From Kineococcus rubinsiae (GTDB lineage: Bacteria > Actinomycetota > Actinomycetes > Actinomycetales > Kineococcaceae), in assembly GCF_011839805.1 (NCBI RefSeq), contig NZ_VWPY01000001.1, positions 1 through 64,000 on the forward strand: DNA of 64,000 bases, written 5' to 3'. Within the stretch, counting starts at the first letter, position 1; each line of letters starts with the position of its first letter. The notes below the pieces were generated by a model that saw only the letters and a list, made by a program, of their open reading frames with translations, had not been told where the DNA came from and made no database searches. A program made the position numbers and the translations under genes. Below, in pieces: positions 28,076 through 37,094 of this stretch.

Positions 28076-28253
28076 GGGTCCTGTCTATCCGATGCGGGGA
28101 GCCGGTGAGCCACCGGCGGGGGGCGCGTCGCGCGGCGGCCGCGGGACGGACGGCGGTGGAGGCCGCGCGAGTCGTCCGGCGGGTGGGGGCGGGAGGGAGG
28201 CAGCCGGCCGGTGCGGGACGCGACCGCCGGTCCCCGGTGTTGTCCCGGAGACC

Positions 28254-29261
28254 ATGCGCACCCCCCTCGCGGTCTCCCTCCTCGACCGCTCCCGCACCCG
28301 GGCGGGCGCGGACGACGCCGACGCGGTGCGCGCGACGGTCGAGCGCGCCCGGCGCGCCGAGGCGACCGGGTTCGACCGGTTCTGGGTCGCGGAGCACCAC
28401 GCCGTCCCCGGGGTGGTGGGCCCCTCGCCCGCCGTCCTGCTGGCGGCCGTCGCCGCGGCCACCACCTCGATCCGGGTCGGCAGCGGCGGGGTGATGCTGC
28501 CCAACCACGTCCCGTTCGTGGTCGCCGAGCAGTTCGCCGTCCTCGGTGCCCTGCACCCCGGCCGGATCGACCTGGGCGTCGGGCGCTCGCTGGGCTTCAC
28601 CGCCCCCGTGCGGCGGGCGCTCGGGCGCGAGGCGCAGGGACCCGACGCGTTCGAGGCCCAGCTCGCCGAGCTCCTCGACCACCTCCACGGCCGCGGCGAG
28701 GTCCGCGTGCGGCCCGCCGTCGGCGCGCCCCCGGTGTTCGTGCTGGCCACCCGCAGCGGGTTGCTCACCGCGGCCCGGCGGGGTCTACCCGTCGTCGTGG
28801 GCGGGCCGGCGCTGCAGTCGGCCGGGCCGCTGGAGGACTACCGCCGCGCGTTCCGCCCGGACCCCGGGGTGGCCGGCCCGGATGGACCCCGGGTGACCGT
28901 GGCCGTGGACGTCCTGGTCGCCGACACCGGCGAGCAGGCGCGGGAGCTGCTGCTGCCGCAGGCGTGGTCGCTCGCCGTCGCCCGCTCGCGCGGGGAGTTC
29001 CCGCCGCTGCCGGCGGGCGCCGACCTCGCCACCCTGACGGCGCGCGAGCGCCGCACGGCCGAGGAGTCGCTCGCGTCCACCGTGCACGGGACCGCCGCCC
29101 ACGTCCTCGACGAGCTCGAGGACCTCGTGCGGCGCACGGGCGCCGCGGAACTCCTCGTGGCCACGACCGTGCACGACGCGGACCGGCAGGCCACCGCGGA
29201 CGCGACGCTGCTCGAACTGGTCACCGGTCCGCTGGCCGCGCGGTTGCGCACCGGGAGCTGA
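28254..29261 (+). CDS. LLM-class flavin-dependent oxidoreductase
   Basis: A 335-residue luciferase-like monooxygenase with the TIM-barrel LLM fold. The N-terminus reads TPLAVSLLDRS, typical of the MsnO8-type subgroup, followed by FWVAEHHAVPGV, TTSIRVGSGGVMLPNH and GRIDLGVGRS, which mark FMN/F420-binding LLM enzymes. The substrate is unknown. It is divergent from recC across about 180 bases in which I see no convincing promoter. The ATG at 28254 is the first that preserves the family N-terminus. Confidence 0.88.
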   Translation: MRTPLAVSLLDRSRTRAGADDADAVRATVERARRAEATGFDRFWVAEHHAVPGVVGPSPAVLLAAVAAATTSIRVGSGGVMLPNHVPFVVAEQFAVLGALHPGRIDLGVGRSLGFTAPVRRALGREAQGPDAFEAQLAELLDHLHGRGEVRVRPAVGAPPVFVLATRSGLLTAARRGLPVVVGGPALQSAGPLEDYRRAFRPDPGVAGPDGPRVTVAVDVLVADTGEQARELLLPQAWSLAVARSRGEFPPLPAGADLATLTARERRTAEESLASTVHGTAAHVLDELEDLVRRTGAAELLVATTVHDADRQATADATLLELVTGPLAARLRTGS

Positions 29262-29502
29262 CGGGAGGACGGCGGGGCGGGGAGGGAGCACCCGCCCACC
29301 GTGGCGGAGGTCCACCACACGCGCGGGCGTCGTCCACAGCCCCTCCCGCGGAGGCGCCTGTGGACCCGGCGGCGGCTCGTCACGGACGGTGACACGTTGT
29401 GCCGCAACGGGAACGAGGCCCCCGGATGAGGGCGTGGTGTCGGAGGTCGGCCCTAGCGTCTCCGGCGTGGACGAACTCACGGATCCCCTCGCGGGGCACC
29501 GC

Positions 29503-30927
29503 TCAGAACTGCCGGCTCAGCGCCCGGCGCCGCACCCGCTGCTCCACCCGGTCGAACTCCCGCCGCAGCGGCGTGGAGCAGAACTCGCCGAGCGTCACCC
29601 CCGCGGCGAGCGCCAGGGCGATGCCGAGCGCGCCGACGAACTGCGCGAGACCGGAGGAGACGCCGCCGCCCACGACCGTGAAGATGGCCCGGTAGATCGC
29701 GAGACCGGGCAGGAGCGCGACGATCCCGCAGATGGAGACGACCACGCCCGGGACGTTCCAGCGCCACGCGGTGCCCTCGGCGAGGAAACCGACGACCAGC
29801 GCGGCGAGACCGGACGCGGCGGCGGGGCCGAGGCCGACGTTGGTCCCCGCCACGAAGGCCGCCCAGCCCAGCGCCCCGACCACGCCGGCCATGGCGACGG
29901 CGCGCAGGTCCGCGTACCCGGACACGGCCCAGGTCATGGCCGCGGCGGCCGCGGCGAGGAGCTCGACCGGGGCCGGGTAGCCCTGCACGTCGACGAACGT
30001 GAGGCTCAGCCCGATCCCCGCGCGCTGCCCGAGGTCGAGGACGCCGGCGATGCCGAGCACGAGACCGGTCGTCAGGAGCATCGTCTCGAAGGCGCGGGCG
30101 CCCGCGGTCACGTAGAACCCGGAGATGGCGTCCTCCGCCGACCCCACGAGCGAGAGCCCCGCGAGCAGGACGACGATGCCGGAACCGACGACGAGCGACG
30201 GGGGCAGCGGCCCGAGCCAGCCGGGCAGGTGCGGCTGGGAGACCTCCAGGGCCAGCGCGACCATCGTGGCGAAGGCCGCGCCGACGACCTGCTGGAAGAA
30301 GGCGGGCAGCCCGCGGGCGTTGGCGGCGGTGAGGATGAGCTGCAGCACGGTCGTGGTGAGCGCGGCGGCGAGGGCGACGGCCCAGGTGCCGCCGAGGAGC
30401 ACCGCCACCGAGGCCGCGAGGCCGACGGCGGCCGTGCCCGAGACCCCGCGCCGGTAGGGGCGGCGCTGGGACAGGACCCGGCGCAGCCGGGCGCTCACCT
30501 CGTCGACGGGCAGCCCGTCGCCCGCCCCGTGGGCGACCTCGTACAGCGCCGACAGGCGCGAGTAGTCGGTGGCCCGGACCTGCACGACGCGCACGGCCGT
30601 GAGGGGGGCCGGGCCGGCACCCGCGGTCGAGACGATGACGGCCGTGAAGGTGATGTCCACCTGCGTGTGCCGCAGCCCGGAACCCCGGGCCGCGCGCAGG
30701 GTCAGCGCGGTCACGTCGGCGGCGGGCGCGCCGCAGGACAGCAGCGCCTCCGCCATGCGGACCAGCGCGTCGAGCACCTCGAGCGCCTGCGCCTCGGTGA
30801 GCCCGCCCTCCCCGACGACCTCGGGCGCCGCGGTGGGTGCCCCGGCGATGAGGGAGCCGAGGCGGCTGCGGAAGCGGGGACCCCAGCGCGGTGCGGGCAC
30901 GTCGAGTCCGATCAGGTCAGCGGGCAC
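29503..30927 (-). CDS. Threonine/serine exporter, ThrE family
   Basis: A 474-residue membrane protein with the fused architecture of actinobacterial ThrE: a cytosolic N-terminal domain (about residues 40-160) with LSCGAPAADV and DITFTAV, then about ten transmembrane helices made of the two ThrE domains. The best known member is the Corynebacterium threonine/serine exporter. The substrate here is inferred from the family only. The gene stands alone. The 240 bases between it and the monooxygenase gene hold no gene I can support. Confidence 0.88.
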   Translation of the reverse strand: MPADLIGLDVPAPRWGPRFRSRLGSLIAGAPTAAPEVVGEGGLTEAQALEVLDALVRMAEALLSCGAPAADVTALTLRAARGSGLRHTQVDITFTAVIVSTAGAGPAPLTAVRVVQVRATDYSRLSALYEVAHGAGDGLPVDEVSARLRRVLSQRRPYRRGVSGTAAVGLAASVAVLLGGTWAVALAAALTTTVLQLILTAANARGLPAFFQQVVGAAFATMVALALEVSQPHLPGWLGPLPPSLVVGSGIVVLLAGLSLVGSAEDAISGFYVTAGARAFETMLLTTGLVLGIAGVLDLGQRAGIGLSLTFVDVQGYPAPVELLAAAAAAMTWAVSGYADLRAVAMAGVVGALGWAAFVAGTNVGLGPAAASGLAALVVGFLAEGTAWRWNVPGVVVSICGIVALLPGLAIYRAIFTVVGGGVSSGLAQFVGALGIALALAAGVTLGEFCSTPLRREFDRVEQRVRRRALSRQF

Positions 30928-30957
30928 CCGTCGACGTTACCCGCGGCCTCCTTCACG

Positions 30958-30978
30958 GCAGCGCAACCGCAGCGCAAC
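30958..30978. repeat. Direct repeat GCAGCGCAAC x2 upstream of the amidase gene
   Basis: Two copies of GCAGCGCAAC (30958-30967 and 30969-30978), 11 bases apart, 35-55 bases before the amidase start. The embedded 16-mer GCAACCGCAGCGCAAC (30963-30978) recurs in opposite orientation at 51325-51340, next to the promoter of the sugar operon. Confidence 0.55.
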
Positions 30979-31012
30979 AGGGACGACACGCGCTGCTGAT
31001 CAGGTGGCGCTC

Positions 31013-32299
31013 GTGAACCCCACCTCCCCCACGTCGTCGCCGGCCTTCCGCCGGCGCTCCGTCCTGCGCGCCGCGGCCGGACTCGGAGCGGGGGCGGGCG
31101 TCCTCTCGACCGCTTCCCCCGCCTCGGCCGCCCCCTCGACCGCGGGCGGGGCCACGTCCCCGCACGGCGTCCTGCCGCAGGTCCTGCAGCCGGGTCGCGG
31201 CCCGCGCTCCGGCCGCTACGTCCGCACCGACCCGGCCTCGGTGCTGTGGGGGCGGCTGCCCAACCGGGACACCGAGCCGGTGACCGTGGTGTCCTCGGGC
31301 GACGTCGTCACGATCGACACGGTCTCGCACGAAGGGATCCTCGAGGACCAGGGGCGGGACCCGCGCGGGTACTTCACGGGCTTCGGGGTGCGCGAGCGCG
31401 ACGTCCTGCGGGACGCGGTCGCCATCGCCGCCCACACCCCCCACGACGGACCCGGGCCGCACGTCGTCAACCGGCCCGTCGCGGTCACGGGTGCGCAGCC
31501 GGGGGACGTGCTGAAGGTGGAGGTCCTCGACCTGGCCCTGCGCGTGCCGTACGGCGTCATCTCCAACCGGCACGGCAAGGGCGCGCTGCCCGGGGAGTTC
31601 CCCGAGCAGTGGGAGGGCGACGCGGCGCTGGCCGACTACTTCAACGTCGGCGGCGAGGTGAGCGTCTTCACCCCCGTCGCGGCGAGCGGGGGAACGCTGG
31701 TGGGGGCCCTGCCGGGGCCGGTCCGGGCGCGCTTCCCGCTGCGTCCCTTCCTCGGCGTGATGGGGGTGGCGCGGGACACCGGCCGGCTCGTGGACTCCGT
31801 GCCGCCGACGGACACCGGGGGCAACGTCGACATCAAGGACCTGGTCGTCGGCTCGACCCTGTACCTGCCGGTGCGGGTGCCGGGCGCGCAGTTCTTCGTC
31901 GGCGACCCCCACATGGCGCAGGGCGACGGGGAGGTCGCGCTCACGGCCCTGGAGGGGTCGCTGCGGGCGACGCTGCGGCTCACGGTGGTCCGCCCCGGCG
32001 ACGGTGCGCCCAAGGCCGCGGCCGAGTACCCCTTCGCCGAGACCGCGGAGCACTGGATCCCCATCGGGCTGAGCGACCCCGACGGCCCCGAGGGCGGTGC
32101 CCAGGGCACGGACCTCGCCGAGGCCATGCGGACGGCGGTCCGGCAGGGGCTGAGCTTCCTCACGGGCGACCTGGGGATGCCGGGGCCGGTCGCCTACGCC
32201 TACCTCAGCGCCGCGACCGACTTCCACGTCTCGCAGGTCGTGGACCGCACGACGGGGGTGCACGGCCTCATCCGCAAGGCCGACTTCGACCTCGGCTGA
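31013..32299 (+). CDS. Tat-exported acetamidase/formamidase-family protein
   Basis: A 428-residue protein with a twin-arginine signal (RRRSVLRAAAG, hydrophobic core, ASPASA cleavage site near residue 39), so it is exported folded. The mature part belongs to the FmdA/AmdA acetamidase-formamidase family, with conserved stretches SVLWGRLPN, GDVLKVEVLDL, FLGVMGVA, GGNVDIKDL, FVGDPHMAQGDGE and SAATDFHVSQVVD. The family hydrolyses short amides to ammonia and acids, but exported members are less studied. The GTG at 31013 has AGGTGG 8 bases upstream; an alternative GTG lies 3 codons earlier. Confidence 0.88.
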   Translation: MNPTSPTSSPAFRRRSVLRAAAGLGAGAGVLSTASPASAAPSTAGGATSPHGVLPQVLQPGRGPRSGRYVRTDPASVLWGRLPNRDTEPVTVVSSGDVVTIDTVSHEGILEDQGRDPRGYFTGFGVRERDVLRDAVAIAAHTPHDGPGPHVVNRPVAVTGAQPGDVLKVEVLDLALRVPYGVISNRHGKGALPGEFPEQWEGDAALADYFNVGGEVSVFTPVAASGGTLVGALPGPVRARFPLRPFLGVMGVARDTGRLVDSVPPTDTGGNVDIKDLVVGSTLYLPVRVPGAQFFVGDPHMAQGDGEVALTALEGSLRATLRLTVVRPGDGAPKAAAEYPFAETAEHWIPIGLSDPDGPEGGAQGTDLAEAMRTAVRQGLSFLTGDLGMPGPVAYAYLSAATDFHVSQVVDRTTGVHGLIRKADFDLG

Positions 32300-32329
32300 G
32301 CCGGCCGTCGCCCCGGGCTCGGCCGGACG

Positions 32330-32806
32330 TCAGCAGCCGAGCCCGAGGTCGCCGGCGACGGCGGCCGGGGCGGTGCCGCAGCCGACCTGCGCCGTGCCGA
32401 GGTCGACGACCGTCCAGGCCCCGGCGACGAGGTGCAGCACGACGGTGGCGGGGTCGAGGTCGTCCCCGGTCGGCTCGAGCGCCGCCCCGGCCCACGCCGG
32501 GTCGGCGGCGGCGGTGCGGACGTCGGTGACCGCGTACGCGGAGCGGGGGACGGCGGCGGTGGCCGGGGAGGTCTGCACGGCCGTCGTGACGGCGGCCGTC
32601 GTCGCGTCGGGCGTCGTCGGGGCGGGCGTCGCGCCGGCCGGGCCCGCGACGAGGGCGAGGCCGGCGACGGCCGCGCCCGCGGCGAGGAGCCGGGCGGTCG
32701 TGCGCGCGCCCCGGGGACGAGCGGCCTGGAGGTGAGCGCGGGAGTCGTGCGGGGTGCGGTCGTGCGGGGCGGGACGCCGGGTGGCGGGGGTGCGGCTGCT
32801 GGCCAT
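32330..32806 (-). CDS. Small secreted protein of unknown function
   Basis: A 158-residue protein. It has an Arg/His-rich N-terminus, a hydrophobic segment (LLAAGAAVAGLALVAGPAGA, about residues 40-59) and a likely cleavage site after AGA, so it is exported or anchored. A Thr/Ala/Pro-rich linker follows. The C-terminus carries W-x-V-x-DLGT and two cysteines (VGC and a terminal LGC), a motif I recall from other actinobacterial secreted proteins, possibly a disulfide-bonded domain. The ATG at 32806 has GGAGGA at good spacing. It converges on the Tat amidase gene. Function not recognised. Confidence 0.7.
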   Translation of the reverse strand: MASSRTPATRRPAPHDRTPHDSRAHLQAARPRGARTTARLLAAGAAVAGLALVAGPAGATPAPTTPDATTAAVTTAVQTSPATAAVPRSAYAVTDVRTAAADPAWAGAALEPTGDDLDPATVVLHLVAGAWTVVDLGTAQVGCGTAPAAVAGDLGLGC

Positions 32807-32949
32807 GGGGTCCTCCTGCGGTGCGGTGCTCCACCGGACGTTCCGGTGGTCCGCGGGGCCTGTGACGCAGCGACCGCGCGGGCGGTTGCATCCCGTTCCC
32901 CTGAACACCCACCGGCCGCGCGGACGTGGCGGGCCGTAGCGTGCGGTGG

Positions 32950-33171
32950 ATGAGCGAGCAGCCGCAGCACGACACGTCCAGCACCGACCAGTCCGGCACC
33001 GACCAGTCCGGCACCGACCAGTCCGGCACCGACCAGTCCGGCACCGACCAGTCCGGCACCGACCAGTCCGGCACCGACCAGCCCAGCCACGACGCCGTCC
33101 CCGAGCTCGAGGTGGACGAGAACGTCGCCCCGCGCCCCGAGGAGGAGGTCGCCGATGCCGACCGCGCCTGA
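32950..33171 (+). CDS. Small low-complexity protein with (SGTDQ)6 repeat
   Basis: A 73-residue, very acidic, probably disordered protein. After MSEQPQHDTSSTDQ come six identical SGTDQ units encoded by a 15-bp tandem repeat, then a non-repetitive acidic tail ending EEEVADADRA. The start is an ATG with no ribosome site but a TAGCGT hexamer 7 bases upstream, suggesting a leaderless mRNA. It is divergent from the small secreted protein gene. I do not recognise a family. The non-repetitive tail argues that it is a real gene rather than chance coding in the repeat. Confidence 0.55.
   Translation: MSEQPQHDTSSTDQSGTDQSGTDQSGTDQSGTDQSGTDQSGTDQPSHDAVPELEVDENVAPRPEEEVADADRA
32991..33080 (+). repeat. 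15-bp tandem repeat (six copies)
   Basis: Six exact copies of GTCCGGCACCGACCA, with a partial copy before them. The unit is a multiple of three, so copy-number change keeps the reading frame of the 73-residue protein. The identity of all copies at DNA level, including wobble bases, implies recent expansion. Confidence 0.9.
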
Positions 33172-33218
33172 CCCGCCGGCCGGACCCGGCGCCGGTCCCG
33201 GTCCCGGTCCCGTCGGGG

Positions 33219-35123
33219 TCAGTCCGCGGGACGCACCACGCCCGCGGCTCCCCCGCCGCGGCGCTCGGGTTCGGCGGCGGCCTGGATGCGGCCGTCGGCG
33301 AGGAACTCGAGCCCGACGGCCGCGCCGATCTCCCCGGTCGGGGTGAAGACGTGCCCGCGGGCGGCGAGCTCCCGGCCCAGCGGGGAGTCGACGTAGGCCT
33401 GCTCCGCGGAGGCCGCGGCCCCGTTCTGCTCCGAGACCCGCGGGGCGGCGATCGCCGCGGGCAGGTCCAGCCCGCCGTCGAGGCGGTTGACGAGGATCCC
33501 CAGCACGGTGCCGATGATGGTGGCCCCGCCGGGGGAACCCGTGGCCAGCAGCGGGCGGCCGTGCTGCAGGACGATGGTCGGGGCAATGGAGCTGCGCGGC
33601 CGCTTGCCCGGCCCGGGCAGGTTCGGGTCGGGTTGGCCCGCGACCACGGGGGCCGCGTCGAAGTCGGTGAGCTCGTTGTTCAGCAGGAAGCCCCGGCCGG
33701 GCACGACGATGCCGCTCCCGCCGGTCTGCTCGATGGTCAGCGTGTAGGAGACGACGTTCCCCGCGGCGTCCGCGGTCACGAGGTGGGTGGTGGACTCCCC
33801 CTCGTACGGCGTGGGGTTCGCGAGACCGCCCGCGGGGCAGGTGACGCCGGTGTGCAGGGCGCCCGCCGCCAGGGGCCGCGTCAGGGTCGCGTCGACGTCG
33901 ACGAGGCACGCCCGCGAGGCGGCGAAGCGCTGCGAGGTCAGCTCCCGCTGCGGCACGCCCACGACGTCGGGGTCGCCGACCCAGCGGTTGCGGTCGGCGA
34001 AGGCGAGCGCCGCCGCTTCGAGCTTGAGGTGCTCCAGGTCCGCCCCCTGCGCCCCGCGGCCGGTGGCCTGCAGGATGTTCAGCGCCTCGCCGACGGTGGT
34101 CCCGCCGCTGCTGGGCGCGGGCGTCCCGTAGACGTCGAGCCCGGCGTGGCGGACCCGGGTGGGCCGCCGCAGCACGGCCTCGTAGGCGGTGACGTCCGCC
34201 AGGGTCATGCTGCCGCGCAGCACGTTCCGCGTGACGCCGGGTGCGACGGGGGGCGCGGCGACGGTGTCGACCACCGCCCGCCCGATCTCCCCGCCGTAGA
34301 CCGCACCCACGCCCTGCTCACCGAGCAGGCCGTACGTGCGGGCGAGGTCGGGGTTGCGGAACACCGACCCGACGGCGGGGGCCTCGCCGCCCGACAGGAA
34401 CAGGTCCGCCGTGGAGGTGAAGTCGGCGAACCTCGCGGCGTTGGCGGCGGTCTGGTCGTGGAACTCCTCGTCGACGACGAAACCCCGCTCCGCGAGGGAG
34501 CGGGCGCCGGAGAGCACGTCGCCCAGCGGCAGCGACCCGGACCGCCGCAGGGCCGTCGCCCACGTCGCCGGGGTTCCCGGCACGCCGACCGAGAGCGTCG
34601 AGCTCACCAGGTCGGCGAAGGGCCGCGGGGCACCGGTCGCCGGGTCGAGGAACCCCGTCTCGCTCAGCCCGGCGGGGGCCGTCTCGCGGCCGTCGATCGT
34701 CGAGACGCGCCGCGTGCGGGCGTCGTAGCTGACGAGGAAGCCGCCGCCCCCGATGCCCGCGGAGTAGGGCTCGGTGACACCCAGCGCCGCGGCCGTCGCC
34801 ACGGCCGCGTCGACGGCGTTCCCGCCGCGGCGCAGCACGTCCAGCCCGATCTGGGTGGCGTCCGGGTCGACGCTCGACACGGCGCCGCCGAAGCCCGTGG
34901 CGACCGCCTGCCGGTCGGCACCGGGCACGAGCGCGACGGGAGCGGGCGGGGCCGGGAGCGCGGGCGGGCCGGGCACGGCGGCGGCGGGGGCGACGGCCGC
35001 CCCGCAGACCAGCCCGGCGCAGAGACCCGCGCTCAGCAGCAGCCGCGGCCGGAACCGGCGGCGCGCCGGGGAGGCGGGGTGCGCGGCAGAGGTGCGGACG
35101 GTCGTGGAGGTGCGGACGGTCAT
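33219..35123 (-). CDS. ggt: Gamma-glutamyltransferase
   Basis: Exported N-terminal-nucleophile hydrolase that cleaves or transfers the gamma-glutamyl group of glutathione-like compounds. It has 634 residues. An Arg-rich N-terminus and hydrophobic segment (LLLSAGLCAGLVCGAAV, about 32-48) form a signal sequence. The large-subunit motif YSAGIGGGGF is present. The autoprocessing site and catalytic Thr lie in GES-TTHLVT near residue 443, and TGSPGG marks the oxyanion loop. The ATG at 35123 begins a short duplicated TVRTS segment. Actinobacteria lack glutathione, so a gamma-glutamyl-peptide or mycothiol-related substrate is possible but unproven. Confidence 0.93.
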   Translation of the reverse strand: MTVRTSTTVRTSAAHPASPARRRFRPRLLLSAGLCAGLVCGAAVAPAAAVPGPPALPAPPAPVALVPGADRQAVATGFGGAVSSVDPDATQIGLDVLRRGGNAVDAAVATAAALGVTEPYSAGIGGGGFLVSYDARTRRVSTIDGRETAPAGLSETGFLDPATGAPRPFADLVSSTLSVGVPGTPATWATALRRSGSLPLGDVLSGARSLAERGFVVDEEFHDQTAANAARFADFTSTADLFLSGGEAPAVGSVFRNPDLARTYGLLGEQGVGAVYGGEIGRAVVDTVAAPPVAPGVTRNVLRGSMTLADVTAYEAVLRRPTRVRHAGLDVYGTPAPSSGGTTVGEALNILQATGRGAQGADLEHLKLEAAALAFADRNRWVGDPDVVGVPQRELTSQRFAASRACLVDVDATLTRPLAAGALHTGVTCPAGGLANPTPYEGESTTHLVTADAAGNVVSYTLTIEQTGGSGIVVPGRGFLLNNELTDFDAAPVVAGQPDPNLPGPGKRPRSSIAPTIVLQHGRPLLATGSPGGATIIGTVLGILVNRLDGGLDLPAAIAAPRVSEQNGAAASAEQAYVDSPLGRELAARGHVFTPTGEIGAAVGLEFLADGRIQAAAEPERRGGGAAGVVRPAD

Positions 35124-35254
35124 GGCGGTGCGCCTTCCGGTCGCCGGCACGGGACGCCACCGCGGGCGGTGAGCGCCGTCGTCTCGGCGGAACCCTCCCA
35201 GCCCCCGCACAGCGGTGCAACAGGCGTGACGCCTGGGACGGGAGGGACGGGCCG

Positions 35255-35893
35255 TCAGTCGGTCAGCTGCACCACGAGGTCGGCGCGGTCGCGGTGGGCC
35301 GCGATCAGCCGGGCGTTGGCCTCGTCCGTGCCGAGCGCCCACGCGCGAGCCTCGGCCGGCGGCTTGCCGAACGCCTCGTGGCGGGTGACCAGGCGGTCGT
35401 GGCGCAGGTCGTCGCCGGGTTCGAGGTACCAGGTCTCGTCGACGAGCCCCTCCAGCCCCGCCCACGGACCCTCGCGCAGCAGCAGGTAGTTGCCCTCGGT
35501 GATGACGAGCGGGACGTCGCGCGGCACGGGCAGCGCGGAACCGATGGGCTCCTCGAGCTCGCGGCGGAACTCGGGCGCGTGGACGACCTCCTCGTCGCCG
35601 CTGCGCAGCCGGCGCAGCAGGGAGACGTAGCCGCCCGCGTCGAAGGTGTCCTGCGCGCCCTTGCGGTCGCGGCGGCCGAGCGCCTCGAGGACGACGTTGG
35701 CGTAGTGGTAGCCGTCCATGGGCACGATCACGGCGGTGTCCGCGCCGAGCGCGGCCACGAGGGCGGCGCTGAGCGTGGACTTGCCGGCCCCGGGGGCGCC
35801 GGTCAGCCCGAGCACCGTCCGGGAGCCGCGGGTGGCGAGGGCGCGGGCGCGCTCGGTGAGGTCGGCGGTGCTGCAGCGGATCGTCTCGGTCAC
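35255..35893 (-). CDS. P-loop nucleoside/sugar kinase-family protein
   Basis: A 212-residue kinase of the uridine kinase/pantothenate kinase-like P-loop group. Walker A GAPGAGKST is near residues 32-40, the substrate-acid motif MDGYHYANVVLE near 59, the Walker B-like VITEGNYLLL near 128 and the lid arginines in DDLRHDRLVTRHEAFG. In actinobacteria this group is usually annotated as nucleoside/nucleotide kinase family, with substrate unclear. The GTG start at 35893 has no ribosome site but TACCCT 6 bases upstream. It may be transcribed separately from the phosphatase gene that precedes it. Confidence 0.82.
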   Translation of the reverse strand: MTETIRCSTADLTERARALATRGSRTVLGLTGAPGAGKSTLSAALVAALGADTAVIVPMDGYHYANVVLEALGRRDRKGAQDTFDAGGYVSLLRRLRSGDEEVVHAPEFRRELEEPIGSALPVPRDVPLVITEGNYLLLREGPWAGLEGLVDETWYLEPGDDLRHDRLVTRHEAFGKPPAEARAWALGTDEANARLIAAHRDRADLVVQLTD

Positions 35894-35925
35894 CGCGGGA
35901 GGGTACCCACCTGGGGGCGGACCGC

Positions 35926-36615
35926 TCAGAACACCGAACCGGGGACGGTGTCCGCGGGCTCGCCGGCCGGGCCGGTGCCGGTGGCGCGCGCCTCGTCGGC
36001 GTCCACGACGGCCCCCATCCAGGTCAGGGCGCGCCAGCCGTCCTCGGGGGAACCCTCCAGGGCGACGCACCCGGTGTTCTCCAGCCCGTGCGCGATGACG
36101 AAGTCGGCCGTGAGGTTGGCGACGCGGACGCCGGTCCAGGTGCGGATGGCCGCGCCGTGGCTGACGACCGCGAGCGCCTCGACCCCCGCCGCGCGCGCCT
36201 GCGCGACGGCGTCGGCGACGCCGGCGTCGTAGCGGGCGAGGAAGGCGTGGCCGTCCTCGGCGCCCGGCTGGGCGACGTCGAGGTCGCCGTGCAGCCACGA
36301 GGCGACGACCCCGAGGTAGGCGGCGACCGCCTCGTCGTCGCCGCGCATCTCGTTCTCGCCCGCGGCGATCTCGCGGAGGCCGTCGAGGACCCGGACGTCG
36401 AGCCCGAGGGCGCTCGCCAGGGGGCGCGCGGTCTCCTGGGCGCGGGCCTGGGAGGAGGCGGCGACGAGGCCGATGCCCTCGTCGGCCAGGAGCGCGGCGA
36501 CCGCGTCGGCCTGCTCGCGGCCGAGGTCGGTCAGCGACGGGCCGGGGACGGCGGTGTCCAGCAGGTGCCGGACGTTCGAGGGGCTCTGGCCGTGGCGGAC
36601 GAGGAAGAGGCGCAC
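35926..36615 (-). CDS. Histidine phosphatase-family protein
   Basis: A 229-residue member of the phosphoglycerate mutase-like histidine phosphatase superfamily. The phosphohistidine motif LVRHGQSPSN is at the N-terminus, the second Arg in SSQARAQETARPL, the acid in REIAAGENE and the second active His in VVSHGAAI. The substrate is unknown. The GTG at 36615 places the RHG motif 6 residues from the start, as in the family. It lies between the kinase and a conserved unknown gene, all on the minus strand. Confidence 0.85.
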   Translation of the reverse strand: MRLFLVRHGQSPSNVRHLLDTAVPGPSLTDLGREQADAVAALLADEGIGLVAASSQARAQETARPLASALGLDVRVLDGLREIAAGENEMRGDDEAVAAYLGVVASWLHGDLDVAQPGAEDGHAFLARYDAGVADAVAQARAAGVEALAVVSHGAAIRTWTGVRVANLTADFVIAHGLENTGCVALEGSPEDGWRALTWMGAVVDADEARATGTGPAGEPADTVPGSVF

Positions 36616-36664
36616 CCGCTCAGCGTGCCAGGCGGCGGCCGGCGCAGGTCCGGGGCCCGCCGCG

Positions 36665-37072
36665 TCAGAGCACGACGTCGAGGCGCCCGCCCGTCTCGGG
36701 GACGGAGAGGCGGGCCATGAGGCGGGCCTGGACGTCGACGGGCACCGGCCGGCTGGTCGTCGTGAGCCGGCCCACGATGCGGCGCAGGTCCTCGGCGGTG
36801 AGGTCGCGGCCGCCGGACACGGCCCCGCGGGCGCGGTCGCGGGCGATCTCCGTGGCGAGCTGCCCGACGGTGGTGCCGACGAGGCGCTCGAGGTCGACGC
36901 TCGGGCCGTAGAGGTGGGCGAGGAACGCGCGGTCGGACGAGGTGAGCTCGTCGAGGGGGTTCTCGTCGACGTAGTCGGGGCTGATGCCGTGCACCGGGCT
37001 GACCGCGCTGAGCGCACCCGCGCGGGACGCGCCCCGCAGTGCCGGTGTCGAGGTGACCGATCCGATCCTCAT
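36665..37072 (-). CDS. Unknown 135-residue protein
   Basis: I do not recognise this protein. It starts MRIGSVTSTPALRG, has no signal or membrane segment, and contains helical, mixed-charge segments with a conserved-looking core (SPDYVDENPLDELTSSDRAF, GQLATEIARDRARG, ARLMARLSV). Codon use matches its neighbours. GGGAG lies before the ATG. The region upstream carries an unusual inverted repeat (37095-37120) that could control it. Confidence 0.6.
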   Translation of the reverse strand: MRIGSVTSTPALRGASRAGALSAVSPVHGISPDYVDENPLDELTSSDRAFLAHLYGPSVDLERLVGTTVGQLATEIARDRARGAVSGGRDLTAEDLRRIVGRLTTTSRPVPVDVQARLMARLSVPETGGRLDVVL

Positions 37073-37094
37073 GTCCCCACGCTCCCTGCGCCTC

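Noticed and set aside
24632-28108. Long open frame of over 1,100 codons opposite recC
   Set aside because: It is antisense to a well-conserved recC, is rich in Arg, Gly, His and Gln, and matches no family. High GC content makes antisense stop codons rare.
29389-30999. Open frame opposite the ThrE gene with a TAGCGT box before GTG 29467
   Set aside because: The -10-like hexamer is suggestive, but the product has no homology pattern and ThrE on the minus strand is clearly coding. At most an antisense RNA, unproven.
32991-33080. Possible CRISPR or repeat array
   Set aside because: Units are contiguous 15-mers with no spacers and lie in a coding frame; it is a minisatellite.
33587-33909. Open frames on the minus strand opposite or within ggt joined to the small secreted protein frame
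   Set aside because: They overlap ggt in another frame and lack a family pattern. The secreted protein has its own ATG and ribosome site at 32806.
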